Under the pieces are notes generated by a model. That model searched no databases and had not been told where the DNA came from. It saw only the letters and a list, made by a program, of their open reading frames with translations. From Bacillota bacterium (GTDB lineage: Bacteria > Bacillota > Bacilli > Bacillales > Cytobacillaceae): a stretch of DNA of 11,014 nt. Numbering within the stretch: position 1 is the first letter of the stretch; the number at the start of each line of letters is the position of its first letter. The stretch is from NCBI GenBank assembly GCA_023387295.1, contig JAEWIG010000284.1, positions 1 to 11,014 of the forward strand, written 5' to 3'. This document shows positions 1 to 5,372 of the stretch, one piece after another. The position numbers were made by a program, and so were the translations under genes.

Positions 1-45
1 GGGCTCATAACCCGAAGGTCGCAGGTTCAAATCCTGTCCCCGCAA
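1..45 (+). tRNA. initiator tRNA-Met (CAT), 5'-truncated by window edge
   Basis: The sequence starts inside the anticodon stem. The GGG/CCC anticodon stem typical of initiator tRNA frames the loop with CAT at 6-8. A T-arm and a 3' acceptor strand CCCCGCA with discriminator A45 follow. The 3' acceptor ending in A rather than a base pairing with C1 is the initiator hallmark. CCA is not encoded. The acceptor 5' half and D-arm lie outside the window. Confidence 0.93.
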
Positions 46-48
46 TCT

Positions 49-125
49 GGTCCGGTAGTTCAGTTGGTTAGAATGCCTGCCTGTCACGCAGGAGGTCGCG
101 GGTTCGAGTCCCGTCCGGACCGCCA
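49..125 (+). tRNA. tRNA-Asp (GTC)
   Basis: Full cloverleaf: acceptor GGTCCGG (49-55) pairs with CCGGACC (115-121), discriminator G122, encoded CCA 123-125. Anticodon GTC is at 83-85 in a 5-bp stem. It lies 3 nt after tRNA-fMet, as in the Bacillus trnD order. Confidence 0.97.
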
Positions 126-134
126 TTATTTTAC

Positions 135-170
135 CAGTAGGTGATACTACTGTTGATATATATTTTTTTT
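135..170 (+). other. small hairpin followed by a T-rich run
   Basis: CAGTAG (135-140) and CTACTG (147-152) form a 6-bp stem with a 6-nt loop. After a few bases comes an AT stretch ending in eight T (163-170). The stem is short and AT-rich and the T-run is offset, so this may be a weak terminator or a processing hairpin. It lies directly before the broken tRNA-Phe copy. Confidence 0.3.
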
Positions 171-194
171 GGCTCAGTAGCTCAGTTGGTAGAG
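171..194 (+). pseudogene. 5' fragment of tRNA-Phe (acceptor 5' strand plus D-arm only)
   Basis: These 24 bases are identical to the first 24 bases of the intact tRNA-Phe at 326-349. Identity stops at the last base of the D-stem (G195 here, C350 in the intact gene). No anticodon arm, T-arm or matching acceptor 3' strand follows before the intact gene. It is therefore a truncated duplicate and not a functional tRNA. Confidence 0.9.
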
Positions 195-325
195 GATTTT
201 AAAAGATTACACTACAGAGCATAAGCAACCTTGAATGGTAAGCTTTTAAAATCTGCAACAAATCACGCAGGGATTTGGCGCACATTTATCACTGCAATTT
301 TAATTTAGATAGCAATACTTAATAT
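195..325 (+). other. 131-bp insert between tRNA-Phe 5' fragment and intact tRNA-Phe; potential structured element
   Basis: This AT-rich stretch has no tRNA-like content. It opens, exactly at the end of tRNA identity, with an inverted repeat: 195-205 is the perfect reverse complement of 243-253, and the pairing continues with 207-210 against 238-241 after one A/G mismatch. That gives about 15 paired positions around a 27-nt loop (211-237). A second hairpin pairs CAAATC (259-264) with GATTTG (272-277) around a 7-nt loop. There is no T-run after either, no ribosome binding site and no credible open reading frame. It could be a remnant of an inserted element or a structured RNA within the tRNA transcript; the function is unknown. 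Confidence 0.55.
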
Positions 326-401
326 GGCTCAGTAGCTCAGTTGGTAGAGCAAAGGACTGAAAATCCTTGTGTCGGCGGTTCGATTCCGTCCTGAGCCACC
401 A
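326..401 (+). tRNA. tRNA-Phe (GAA)
   Basis: Acceptor GGCTCAG (326-332) pairs with CTGAGCC (391-397), discriminator A398, encoded CCA 399-401. The anticodon loop CTGAAAA carries GAA at 359-361. This is the intact copy, with a 5'-truncated duplicate 155 bp upstream. Confidence 0.97.
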
Positions 402-413
402 TTTTTTCTAAAT

Positions 414-486
<73 letters not shown>

Positions 487-517
487 CTGTTTTTTAATAT
501 TAAATGAATATTTTTTT

Positions 518-602
518 GGTGGGGTAGCGAAGTGGCTAAACGCGGCGGACTGTAAATCCGCTCCCTTTGGGTTCGGCGGTTCGAATCCGTCCCCCACCAC
601 CA
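518..602 (+). tRNA. tRNA-Tyr (GTA), class II with long variable arm
   Basis: Acceptor GGTGGGG (518-524) pairs with CCCCACC (592-598), discriminator A599, encoded CCA 600-602. Anticodon GTA is at 552-554. The extended variable arm between the anticodon and T arms (about 562-575) is as expected for bacterial tRNA-Tyr. Confidence 0.96.
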
Positions 603-605
603 TTT

Positions 606-679
606 AGGGGTATAGTTTAAAGGTAGAACTAAGGTCTCCAAAACCTTCAGTGTGGGTTCGATTCCTACTACCCCTGCCA
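606..679 (+). tRNA. tRNA-Trp (CCA)
   Basis: Acceptor AGGGGTA (606-612) pairs with TACCCCT (669-675), discriminator G676, encoded CCA 677-679. Anticodon CCA is at 638-640 in an AAGGT/ACCTT stem. Confidence 0.96.
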
Positions 680-687
680 TTTATTAT

Positions 688-764
688 GGCGGTTGTGGCG
701 AAGTGGTTAACGCATCGGATTGTGGTTCCGACATTCGTGGGTTCGATTCCCATCAGCCGCCCCA
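688..764 (+). tRNA. tRNA-His (GTG) with G-1
   Basis: The extra 5' base G688 faces discriminator C761, the tRNA-His identity element. Acceptor GCGGTTG (689-695) pairs with CAGCCGC (754-760) through one wobble. CCA is encoded at 762-764 and anticodon GTG is at 722-724. Confidence 0.96.
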
Positions 765-821
765 TAATTTTTAGTATTACTTCTTTTAAAATCAACTTTT
801 GAATGCCGGAAGTTACTTCAG

Positions 822-893
822 TGGGCTATAGCCAAGCGGTAAGGCATCGCACTTTGACTGCGACATGCGTTGGTTCGAATCCAGCTAGCCCAG
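822..893 (+). tRNA. tRNA-Gln (TTG)
   Basis: Acceptor TGGGCTA (822-828) pairs with TAGCCCA (886-892), discriminator G893. Anticodon TTG is at 854-856. CCA is not encoded (TCA follows). The preceding 57-bp spacer is the widest in the intact part of the array. Confidence 0.96.
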
Positions 894-906
894 TCATCTT
901 TTTAAT

Positions 907-980
907 GCGGGTGTAGTTTAGTGGTAAAACCTCAGCCTTCCAAGCTGATGATGAGGGTTCGATTCCCTTCACCCGCTCCA
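907..980 (+). tRNA. tRNA-Gly (TCC)
   Basis: Acceptor GCGGGTG (907-913) pairs with CACCCGC (970-976), discriminator T977, encoded CCA 978-980. Anticodon TCC is at 939-941 in a TCAGC/GCTGA stem. Confidence 0.96.
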
Positions 981-1003
981 TAAAAACGAAGTTAGACAAC
1001 TAA

Positions 1004-1077
<74 letters not shown>

Positions 1078-1087
1078 TTAATACTAT

Positions 1088-1162
1088 TCCGCAGTAGCTC
1101 AGTGGTAGAGCTATCGGCTGTTAACCGATCGGTCGTAGGTTCGAGTCCTACCTGCGGAGCCA
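1088..1162 (+). tRNA. tRNA-Asn (GTT)
   Basis: Acceptor TCCGCAG (1088-1094) pairs with CTGCGGA (1152-1158), discriminator G1159, encoded CCA 1160-1162. Anticodon GTT is at 1120-1122. Confidence 0.96.
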
Positions 1163-1177
1163 TACATATGAAGTGAT

Positions 1178-1251
1178 GCGCCTTTAGCTCAGCTGGATAG
1201 AGCATGGCACTTCTAATGCCAGGGTCAGAGGTTCGAATCCTCTAAGGCGCG
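1178..1251 (+). tRNA. tRNA-Arg (TCT)
   Basis: Acceptor GCGCCTT (1178-1184) pairs with AAGGCGC (1244-1250), discriminator G1251. Anticodon TCT is at 1212-1214 in a TGGCA/TGCCA stem. CCA is not encoded. It is the last gene of the array and sits 15 bp before the terminator. Confidence 0.96.
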
Positions 1252-1266
1252 TAAATGACAATGGAT

Positions 1267-1299
1267 AAAAACTCCTGACTTTAAAAGTCGGGAGTTTTT
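1267..1299. terminator. bidirectional intrinsic terminator between tRNA array and Mn catalase gene
   Basis: A 15-bp stem pairs 1267-1281 with 1285-1299 through one T/G wobble (76 with 90) and a 3-nt loop. It is flanked by A-run and T-run on opposite sides, so it can stop the tRNA transcript on plus and the convergent catalase transcript (stop codon at 1322) on minus. Confidence 0.9.
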
Positions 1300-1321
1300 A
1301 GTATATCAGCAAAAAAATAGC

Positions 1322-2218
1322 CTATAGATTCTCCATCAATCGCTTCGCTATCCTCGCAAAATCATCTGGATCAATCCCAGGGGCAAATTCTTCAGGTAGA
1401 TTTTCTAGATTCGGAATAGGGGCTCCTTTTGGCGTTCCTTCTTTTACAATTAGTTGGTTTCCGCTTTCAGGATTCGTTCCTTTCCAAATTTGCTTAATAT
1501 CAACGTAATCACCGACATCATTCCATGTGTATAAAATGTTTCCTAAGCCTTGTTTTTCAAATTTTTTGGCATGGTCGAATTTTGTATTTGATAAATTGGG
1601 GATGGGAATTAATTTCTTTACATCTACACCTGTGGCGATTTCTAACGCTTTCGCGTAAGCCAACACATGTACTCCACCACGAACTAATAAGTATCCAATC
1701 ATTTCTCGAGCTGTTTCATGATCGGTCATTTCATATACCCTCATCTTATGTGTGCGTGCGCCCACCTCTAAAAAGAAATTATGAAGTAAGTCTAATACTA
1801 AATTTCCACTATTAAACACATTATCCCCAGTCCAAGCGCGTCCCATAGAGTCCCCAGCCAAAGCGGTTTGAGCAGTAGCGATAAAATGATAGGTACTCCG
1901 GCTATCTTTTCCCTCCCTTAATGGCGTCACGTCTGGATCACCAGTGTAAAACGTGTTTCCTCGTGATAAAAGATTTATAGTATTCGCAACAAGCTCCACA
2001 TGACCAAATTCCTCTGCAGTAATACTTGCGACAAGATCATAAAAAGGCTTCAGTTTATCCTTTTGACGAAAATTAAAGGATTGGTACATATAATTATTTA
2101 AAGTCGACATTTCGCCAAACTTTCCACCTAACAGCTCTTGAACTGCTGACGCTGCATTTGGATCTCCATGCTCAGGAATCGGCAGGTCAATCAACAGGCG
2201 GTTTTCACGCTTAATCAT
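1322..2218 (-). CDS. manganese (non-haem) catalase
   Basis: A 298-aa dimanganese catalase of the ferritin-like fold, which disproportionates H2O2 to water and oxygen in the cytoplasm without haem. All five metal ligands of the family are visible at family spacing: E36 (GGKFGEMS), E70 and H73 (EEFGH), E151 (FFLEVGAR) and H184 (GGVHVLAY). They correspond to E35, E66, H69, E148 and H181 of the Lactobacillus plantarum enzyme. The long C-terminal tail after residue 200, which wraps around subunits in known structures, is present. The start at 2218 follows the ribosome binding site AAGGGGG about 9 nt upstream; an in-frame ATG at 2305 has no such site and would run back through the upstream gene. 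The gene lies 13 nt after the yuzF-like gene, so the two are probably one operon, and it faces the tRNA terminator. Catalytic role is established for the family; the link to manganese status is inference. Confidence 0.95.
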   Translation of the reverse strand: MIKRENRLLIDLPIPEHGDPNAASAVQELLGGKFGEMSTLNNYMYQSFNFRQKDKLKPFYDLVASITAEEFGHVELVANTINLLSRGNTFYTGDPDVTPLREGKDSRSTYHFIATAQTALAGDSMGRAWTGDNVFNSGNLVLDLLHNFFLEVGARTHKMRVYEMTDHETAREMIGYLLVRGGVHVLAYAKALEIATGVDVKKLIPIPNLSNTKFDHAKKFEKQGLGNILYTWNDVGDYVDIKQIWKGTNPESGNQLIVKEGTPKGAPIPNLENLPEEFAPGIDPDDFARIAKRLMENL

Positions 2219-2231
2219 CGAATTTGCCCCC

Positions 2232-2450
2232 TTAGCTTCTTGGAATAACCCAAACAATTTGTTGGATACGAATAAAAAATGGAGAACCGCCTGATTCCAC
2301 GACAATATGATCAGGCATTACTGTCTTAAGGTTTCCCGTAACAGTACCCTTTGTTGTTTGAACGACTACCATTACACCAGTAATTCCTTGAAGTGTATGG
2401 TATACGTAAGGATCAATATGACTCACAAAAGTAGGTGTTTCTTGATTCAT
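2232..2450 (-). CDS. yuzF: YuzF-like small protein (DUF2642 family)
   Basis: A 72-aa protein. After a short N-terminus (MNQETPTF) it carries HIDPYVYHTLQ and the pattern of small beta strands ending in FFIRIQQIVWVIP that I recognise from Bacillus YuzF/DUF2642 proteins, which look like a compact Sm- or SH3-like beta barrel. The family has no established biochemical function. The start at 2450 has AAGGGAG about 10 nt upstream. The reading frame stays open further upstream to 2621, but that extension is a Phe/Leu/Cys-rich read-through of the leader and ignores the ribosome binding site. The stop codon is built into the ribosome binding site of the catalase gene (TAAGGGGG), which suggests translational coupling. 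Assignment rests on remembered family resemblance. Confidence 0.8.
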   Translation of the reverse strand: MNQETPTFVSHIDPYVYHTLQGITGVMVVVQTTKGTVTGNLKTVMPDHIVVESGGSPFFIRIQQIVWVIPRS

Positions 2451-2519
2451 CCTTATGTCACTCCCTTGTTGGAATAAACTTAACCAATTCAATATATGAG
2501 TCTTAAATGAAAGATATGT

Positions 2520-2562
2520 AAAAAGAAGAACGAATCCTTTTAGAGCTAAAGAAGATTCGTTC
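2520..2562 (-). terminator. terminator-like hairpin in the yuzF-catalase leader
   Basis: GAACGAATC (2528-2536) is the exact reverse complement of GATTCGTTC (2554-2562). Inside, TTTA and TAAA (2539-2542, 2547-2550) can extend the stem past a bulge. Read on the minus strand, the stem is followed directly by TTCTTTTTAC (2527 down to 2518), an intrinsic terminator signature. It lies about 80 nt upstream of the yuzF start, with no gene to end on that strand, so it may be an attenuator in the leader or the 3' end of a short RNA. Confidence 0.55.
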
Positions 2563-2597
2563 CCAATTATTAATTTGCTAAAGATGGAGGAAAAAGT

Positions 2598-2626
2598 TTG
2601 ACAGAGGCAACATTTCTGCATAAGAT
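2598..2626 (+). promoter_or_regulatory. sigma-A promoter of feoA-feoB
   Basis: Consensus -35 TTGACA (2598-2603), a 17-bp spacer, then -10 TAAGAT (2621-2626, 4 of 6 matches to TATAAT). The predicted transcription start is near 2633, giving a leader of about 65 nt before feoA. Confidence 0.85.
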
Positions 2627-2636
2627 AAAATTAAAT

Positions 2637-2660
2637 AATTGTTGCCTTAAGGAAACAATT
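2637..2660 (+). promoter_or_regulatory. MntR/DtxR-like operator palindrome at the feo transcription start
   Basis: A 24-bp palindrome with a single mismatched pair (2644 against 2653) is centred on CCTTAAGG (2645-2652), with outer arms AATTGTT and AACAATT. The central TTGCCTTAAGGAAAC closely resembles the MntR operator of Bacillus as I remember it (TTTGCCTTAAGGAAAC type), and DtxR-family regulators bind such elements. It begins about 4 bp downstream of the predicted start, a position suited to repression by a metal-loaded regulator. It does not fit the Fur box. In addition, 2605-2612 is the exact reverse complement of 2640-2647, so two copies of the GGCAACA arm bracket the -10 region. Confidence 0.65.
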
Positions 2661-2699
2661 TAACGGACGTGCAATTTTTAAAGCGGGAGGTAAATAATA

Positions 2700-2954
2700 A
2701 TGAACAATTCGAAAGTAATCACTCTTTATGAAGCGGATTTAGGTGACTTAATTAAAATTACAAAGCTTGATATGACAGGCACGATGAGAAGAAGATTGCT
2801 AGATTTAGGATTTGTACCTTCTGCTGAGGTTAAAGTTCTACAGAAAAGTCCGCTTGGCGATCCAATTGCTTTCTGGGTTAGCCATACAATCATCGCTCTT
2901 CGAAAAGAAGAGAGCTCTAAAATTTATGGGGAGCTGGTCAGAAATGAATTATAG
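2700..2954 (+). CDS. feoA: FeoA, ferrous iron transport accessory protein
   Basis: An 84-aa cytoplasmic SH3-like protein that works with FeoB in Fe(II) import. The family signature RRRLLDLGFVPSAEV (30-44) is followed by SPLGDPIAF (50-58) and IALRKEES near the C-terminus, and the length is typical. A GGGAGG ribosome binding site (2685-2690) lies 9 nt before the ATG. It is the first gene of the feo transcript, behind a sigma-A promoter and an MntR-like palindrome. Its stop lies 11 nt inside feoB-N, so the two are translationally coupled. Confidence 0.95.
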   Translation: MNNSKVITLYEADLGDLIKITKLDMTGTMRRRLLDLGFVPSAEVKVLQKSPLGDPIAFWVSHTIIALRKEESSKIYGELVRNEL

Positions 2955-3642
2955 AATTGCATTAGCAGGTAATCCGAATGTGGGGAAAAGTACATTATTT
3001 AATACATTAACTGGTTTGAAGCAGCATACAGGGAATTGGCCGGGAAAAACAGTTATGCATGCTGAAGGTGAATTTTCTTATAAAGGGAAAGACTATACAA
3101 TCGTTGATTTACCGGGGACCTACTCACTCTTTTCTAATTCAGCAGATGAAGAGGTAGCTAGAGATTTTATTGTCTTAGGACAACCTGCTCTCACGATTGT
3201 TGTATTAGATGCCACTTCGATGGAACGAAATTTAAATCTAGCATTACAAGTTTTAGAAATGACAGATAAAGTGATTGTATGTGTCAATCTAATCGATGAA
3301 GCCGAGAAAAAAGGGATTAATATTAATGAAAAAGCGCTAATGAATTCCTTAGGCGTACCTGTCATTAAAATATCTGCTCGTAACAAAGTAGGGATCAATC
3401 TACTATTAGATACGATTGATCGCATGATAAAAGGGGAAATCACTACCTCACCATATAAGATTAAGTACTCTGATGAGATCGAGAAGAAAATCTCTACTTT
3501 AATCCCTTATATTGAAGAAATCGTCGGTAATGATATTCCTGTTCGTTGGTTAGCATTGCGTTTACTTGATGGTGATGAATCATTGCTAAACGCATATGGG
3601 AACAAGAAGGAGCGAAAGAAGGGAGAAGGGGTTGCCTCATGA
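2944..3642 (+). CDS. feoB: FeoB N-terminal GTPase, separate protein (split FeoB)
   Basis: A 232-aa protein corresponding to the cytoplasmic G-domain and following helical (GDI-like) region of FeoB, which uses GTP to drive or gate Fe(II) uptake. G1 is GNPNVGKST (9-17). The switch I region is NWPGKTV (31-37). G3 is DLPGTYSL (55-62), G4 is NLID (115-118) and G5 is SAR (144-146). The segment DIPVRWLALRLLDGDE near residue 200 is the conserved helix that precedes the linker in full FeoB. The chain then stops at a TGA overlapping the start of the permease (ATGA, 3639-3642). The start at 2944 is chosen because GGGGAG (2928-2933) sits 10 nt upstream; the frame is open back to 2812, but that part overlaps feoA and looks like no known FeoB. 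The split appears genuine and not a simple frameshift, because the second gene has its own ribosome binding site. Confidence 0.92.
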   Translation: MNYRIALAGNPNVGKSTLFNTLTGLKQHTGNWPGKTVMHAEGEFSYKGKDYTIVDLPGTYSLFSNSADEEVARDFIVLGQPALTIVVLDATSMERNLNLALQVLEMTDKVIVCVNLIDEAEKKGININEKALMNSLGVPVIKISARNKVGINLLLDTIDRMIKGEITTSPYKIKYSDEIEKKISTLIPYIEEIVGNDIPVRWLALRLLDGDESLLNAYGNKKERKKGEGVAS

Positions 3643-5039
3643 CATCTCATATTGAAGGAAAGCCACGCAATTATCAAGAACTTCTTCAGTTCGCGCAAAC
3701 GATCTCAGATGAGGATATTCGCGATGAAGTTGTGACGAATATTTATCAAACCTCCAAATCGCTTTGTGAAAAGACGGTCACTTACAAAGATCTTGATAAA
3801 ATGAAGCAAACTGAAAGATTGGATCATATTTTCACCTCGAAAATATGGGGTTTTCCAATTATGTTCGCTATGCTTGGGCTTGTGTTTTATATTACGATTG
3901 CTGGAGCGAATGTTCCATCAGGAATGTTAGCGGATATGTTTAATTGGTTTGAAGGTTATTTAACTACTTTTTTTACATGGATGAATGCACCTGATTGGCT
4001 TTATGGGGTTCTTGTTCTAGGATTATATCGTGGAACGGCTTGGGTAATAAGCGTCATGCTCCCGCCAATGGCGATTTTCTTCCCTGTGTTTGCTTTATTA
4101 GAGAATTATGGGTATTTGCCCCGAGTAGCATTTAATATGGATCGCTTATTTAAAAGTTCAGGAGCTCACGGAAAGCAGTCGTTGACGATGGCGATGGGAT
4201 TTGGCTGTAATGCGGCTGCGATTATGTCGACCAGGATTATTGAATCGCCAAGAGAGAGAATGTTAGCCATCTTAACGAATAACTTTGTTCCGTGTAATGG
4301 TCGCTGGCCGACACTGATTTTACTTGCTTCATTATTTATGGCTGCTGGTTTTTCGGGCTCAATGGGAACACTCGTTACAGCAAGTGTTGTGATGGGAATG
4401 GTTCTTATTGGAGTAATCGTAACACTGCTTGTATCATGGGGATTATCGAAAACGGCCTTAAGAGGAGTACCTACCCATTATACGCTAGAGCTTCCTCCAT
4501 ATCGCCGACCGAAATTTTGGAACACGGTCATTCGTGCAACGCTTGATAAATCCTTATTCGTGTTAAAAAGAGCAGTAATTATTGCAGCTCCAGCAGGTGT
4601 GCTTACTTGGATCACTGCCAATATATACATCGGCGATACGAGCGTTTTAATGTATATTGTCAATTTCCTTGATCCTTTTGCACAATTATTAGGATTAGAT
4701 GGCTTTATTTTAATGGCCTTCATCTTAGGGATGCCGGCAAACGAAATTGTCTTGCCAATCTTAATGATGGGCTATTTATCGACTGGTGCGATGACAGAAG
4801 TAACGGAATTAAATGCGATTAAACAGATTTTCCTTGATCATAACTGGACATGGCTAACAGCTTTAAATATGATGCTGTTTTCACTGCTTCATTTTCCGTG
4901 CGGAACAACAATGCTTAATATCTATAAAGAAACGAAAAGTAAAAAATGGACATTCGTCGCCTTTGCTTTGCCAACAACGATCGCGATTATCGTTACTTTC
5001 ACTGTAGCGCAAGTTGTACGAGCGTTTGGTTGGGTGTAG
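3639..5039 (+). CDS. feoB: FeoB membrane permease domain, separate protein (split FeoB)
   Basis: A 466-aa integral membrane protein equal to the C-terminal part of FeoB, the Fe(II) permease. Residues 1-68 are soluble and match the linker after the G-domain (TERLDHIFTSKIWGFP is the usual entry to the first membrane helix). About eight or more hydrophobic segments follow. Two Gate/nucleoside-recognition motifs are visible: GFGCNAAAIMSTR with C190 and NNFVPCNGRWP with C219 in the first half, and HFPCGTTMLNIYKET with C421 in the second. The first motif has AA where FeoB commonly has a proline (GCNxPA), a small deviation. Together with the GTPase (232 aa) the total is 698 aa, within the range of intact FeoB, so nothing is missing. 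Ribosome binding site GGGAGAAGGGG (3621-3631) precedes the ATG, which overlaps the upstream stop by 4 nt. No FeoC-like gene follows. Confidence 0.93.
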   Translation: MTSHIEGKPRNYQELLQFAQTISDEDIRDEVVTNIYQTSKSLCEKTVTYKDLDKMKQTERLDHIFTSKIWGFPIMFAMLGLVFYITIAGANVPSGMLADMFNWFEGYLTTFFTWMNAPDWLYGVLVLGLYRGTAWVISVMLPPMAIFFPVFALLENYGYLPRVAFNMDRLFKSSGAHGKQSLTMAMGFGCNAAAIMSTRIIESPRERMLAILTNNFVPCNGRWPTLILLASLFMAAGFSGSMGTLVTASVVMGMVLIGVIVTLLVSWGLSKTALRGVPTHYTLELPPYRRPKFWNTVIRATLDKSLFVLKRAVIIAAPAGVLTWITANIYIGDTSVLMYIVNFLDPFAQLLGLDGFILMAFILGMPANEIVLPILMMGYLSTGAMTEVTELNAIKQIFLDHNWTWLTALNMMLFSLLHFPCGTTMLNIYKETKSKKWTFVAFALPTTIAIIVTFTVAQVVRAFGWV

Positions 5040-5059
5040 AAATATAAATTATATAATTT

Positions 5060-5104
5060 TCCCAAGGTCGTCTTAAATAATAGGATTACTTTGGGATTTT
5101 TTAT
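5060..5104 (+). terminator. intrinsic terminator of the feo operon
   Basis: TCCCAAGGT (5060-5068) pairs with ACTTTGGGA (5088-5096) through one G/T wobble. The stem is followed by TTTTTTATTT. It lies 21 bp after the FeoB permease stop. Confidence 0.85.
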
Positions 5105-5125
5105 TTAAAAAGGGAAAAATTCAGC

Positions 5126-5205
5126 GAACGCGCAAATAATACGAATATCGTGCAAATATAGATATTATCGTGCATTAAATCGATAAATCGTGCAAATTAG
5201 CAAAA
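5126..5205 (+). repeat. left array: four 20-bp-period CGTGCA repeats upstream of the NERD gene
   Basis: The core CG(T/C)GCA starts at 5129, 5149, 5169 and 5189, exactly 20 bp apart. Cores are CGCGCAAAT, CGTGCAAAT, CGTGCATTA and CGTGCAAAT, three of the four preceded by AT. The rest of each unit is variable and AT-rich. A degenerate unit may precede at 5106-5125, sharing only the tail TTCAG. The orientation is the same as in the right-hand array, and no other gene intervenes before the NERD gene. Confidence 0.85.
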
Positions 5206-5372
5206 TTATGCTTTAACCTATCTTAATAATAAGAGAAGAATCTATCATTCTAGTCTTCTTTTTCATAAAGCTTAGGTCTAAAAAGATAAATACCATTGTT
5301 TTCATACTATCAGGCAGGACATTCTCTTAATTTTATAGAATAAGCCTTATATACGATGAAAGGAGTTGCTAT
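5206..5372 (+). other. NERD gene leader region, no clear promoter
   Basis: AT-rich and non-coding. AGAAGA (5234-5239) and TCTTCT (5254-5259) can form a weak hairpin followed by TTTT, a possible low-grade terminator. I see no convincing -35/-10 pair; TATAGA at 5334-5339 is the best -10-like element but lacks a partner at the right distance. The ribosome binding site AAAGGAG lies at 5359-5365. Confidence 0.4.

Noticed and set aside
1525..1815. Plus-strand open frame inside the catalase gene
   Set aside because: It is a shadow of the strongly supported Mn catalase on the opposite strand.
2451..2621. Upstream extension of the yuzF frame
   Set aside because: It runs through the terminator-like hairpin, lacks family resemblance, and bypasses a good ribosome binding site before 2450.
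2668..2676. Single CGTGCAAT in the feoA leader resembling the array core
   Set aside because: It is one isolated copy without 20-bp partners and is most likely chance.
2812..2943. Upstream extension of the FeoB GTPase frame
   Set aside because: It overlaps feoA in another frame and has no FeoB similarity; a ribosome binding site supports 2944.
3120..3443. Minus-strand frames inside feoB-N, feoB-C and the anti-sigma gene (also 3507-3698, 4478-4723, 7743-8102, 8241-8447)
   Set aside because: They are antisense shadows of well-supported genes, with no ribosome binding sites or recognisable domains.
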